A program made the position numbers and the translations under genes. Under the pieces are notes generated by a model. The model was not told where the DNA came from, searched no databases, and worked only from the letters and a program-made list of their open reading frames with translations. From Desulfuromonadaceae bacterium (GTDB taxonomy: Bacteria > Desulfobacterota > Desulfuromonadia > Desulfuromonadales > Geopsychrobacteraceae), in contig DAOWKG010000333.1 in NCBI GenBank assembly GCA_030639985.1, positions 1 through 6,320 on the forward strand: a DNA stretch of 6,320 nucleotides, in the 5' to 3' direction. Positions 5,598-6,320 of this stretch are shown here, in pieces (within the stretch, counting starts at the first letter, position 1; the number at the start of each line of letters is the position of its first letter).

Positions 5598-6320
5598 TTA
5601 TATTTTCTTTTGCCTGGGTCGCCGGAAATCGATCCAAAGATCAAAAACACCGACACAGGTAATAATTACTGGTAACGGGTTCAATATCAACAAAAGTAGA
5701 TAAATCAACCCTTTCACCACTGGTGGATAAGTTTTTTTTTGTAAATAATTACTGACAACTGCCATCCCCTGCAAAAAATAGAGGGGTAACAAAACCACTA
5801 ACAAATTTTGCCCTACCAACGAGACAGCTTCAACTGGTAACAGCAATAAAGCACCTGCAGAAATCAATCCCCAGATCAACCCTGATGGCAAACGCCAGCG
5901 AACAAACGGTGTCCCTGTGATTTGATACAAGCTACCCTTCAGGCGCTGTAATAACAGCAAGCAACTTGTGTGTATTACCAGTATCGAAGCGAGATAAAGC
6001 CCATAAAAACTGTTGGTTATAAAACCCGCCATACCATCGATAACTTGTTGCATATTGTGCAACTGCGATTCATCAAAGCCAGCGTCACGATAAATTTGCA
6101 TCGCTTGGTCAACTTCGGCCTGAATCATTTGATCTATCAGAACCTGAAGATTAACCCCACTGACATTGACAACTATCATAAACATCAGGATCGTTACAAT
6201 GGCTGAGCCAATAGTTGCATACAGCACCGCCCGATCCCAATTTTTACGTTGCCGCAAAAATAGTGGCAACAACAAAGATCCAACCCCAAATATGCTTATA
6301 TACGCTCCAAGAGTGTATAG
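5598..6320 (-). CDS. DUF2232-like integral membrane protein, 5' end outside the window
   Basis: The reading frame ends with TAA at 5598 and stays open to the window edge, so 240 C-terminal residues are visible and the start lies beyond 6320. A TTG at 6275 is in frame but sits inside a hydrophobic segment and has no reason to be the start. The visible part shows a membrane segment at the edge, another within AVLYATIGSAIVTILMFMIV, a charged extracytoplasmic stretch of about 50 residues (from VSGVNLQ to AGFITNS), and three to four more membrane segments. The C-terminus GVFDLWIDFRRPRQKK matches the FDxWxDFR ending I associate with DUF2232 proteins, which in Geobacter-like genomes lie between rpsR and rplI. 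rplI follows 25 bases later, so the two are co-transcribed. The molecular function of the family is not established. Family assignment rests on topology, C-terminal motif and context. Confidence 0.85.
   Translation of the reverse strand, partial: LYTLGAYISIFGVGSLLLPLFLRQRKNWDRAVLYATIGSAIVTILMFMIVVNVSGVNLQVLIDQMIQAEVDQAMQIYRDAGFDESQLHNMQQVIDGMAGFITNSFYGLYLASILVIHTSCLLLLQRLKGSLYQITGTPFVRWRLPSGLIWGLISAGALLLLPVEAVSLVGQNLLVVLLPLYFLQGMAVVSNYLQKKTYPPVVKGLIYLLLLILNPLPVIITCVGVFDLWIDFRRPRQKKI

Noticed and set aside
5573..5656. Longer L9 start at 5656
   Set aside because: It overlaps the upstream membrane-protein gene, and L9 proteins begin at the MNTNIILREN position, which has a strong ribosome-binding site.
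1..6320. Mobile elements, CRISPR arrays, tRNA or rRNA genes, toxin-antitoxin or defence genes
   Set aside because: No transposase, direct-repeat array, cloverleaf or related coding sequence was seen; the window is almost fully occupied by the six intact reading frames.

Overview
The window (about 42% G+C by eye) carries six protein genes, all on the minus strand, so transcription runs from high to low coordinates. Pairing a DUF2232-type membrane protein gene directly upstream of rplI is the arrangement I know from Desulfuromonadales/Geobacter-like bacteria (formerly Deltaproteobacteria). The lipoprotein/histidine kinase/HD-GYP/PilZ set also fits a sensory-rich Gram-negative of that kind. This placement is an inference from gene content; no rRNA or other strong taxonomic marker is present.

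Region 5117-6320 is the end of a housekeeping ribosomal-protein operon. It holds a DUF2232-like integral membrane protein (its 5' part lies beyond the window) and then rplI (ribosomal protein L9). The operon ends at a strong intrinsic terminator at 5052-5090. The single non-Watson-Crick pair of that hairpin is a G-U wobble only in the minus-strand RNA, which fixes its direction.

Region 83-4950 is a compact four-gene signalling operon with gaps of 2, 37 and 23 bases. In transcription order it encodes (1) a ModA-like periplasmic substrate-binding lipoprotein, (2) a membrane histidine kinase with a roughly 205-residue periplasmic domain, two PAS domains and a HisKA/HATPase core, (3) a receiver-HD-GYP response regulator with all catalytic residues intact, and (4) a PilZ-domain protein with an N-terminal four-cysteine zinc-ribbon-like motif. 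The simplest reading is a complete linear pathway: ligand, tethered binding protein, kinase, phospho-regulated c-di-GMP hydrolysis, and a local c-di-GMP effector. No diguanylate cyclase and no transporter permease or ATPase lie in the window, which argues for a sensing rather than uptake role for the binding protein.

The operon has its own candidate promoter at 4988-5016, just after the rplI terminator. It ends at a perfect 24-bp GC-rich palindrome (61-84) that overlaps the last stop codon. Bases 1-60 are too short to assign: no reading frame there is convincing. No mobile element, CRISPR array, tRNA or rRNA was seen.
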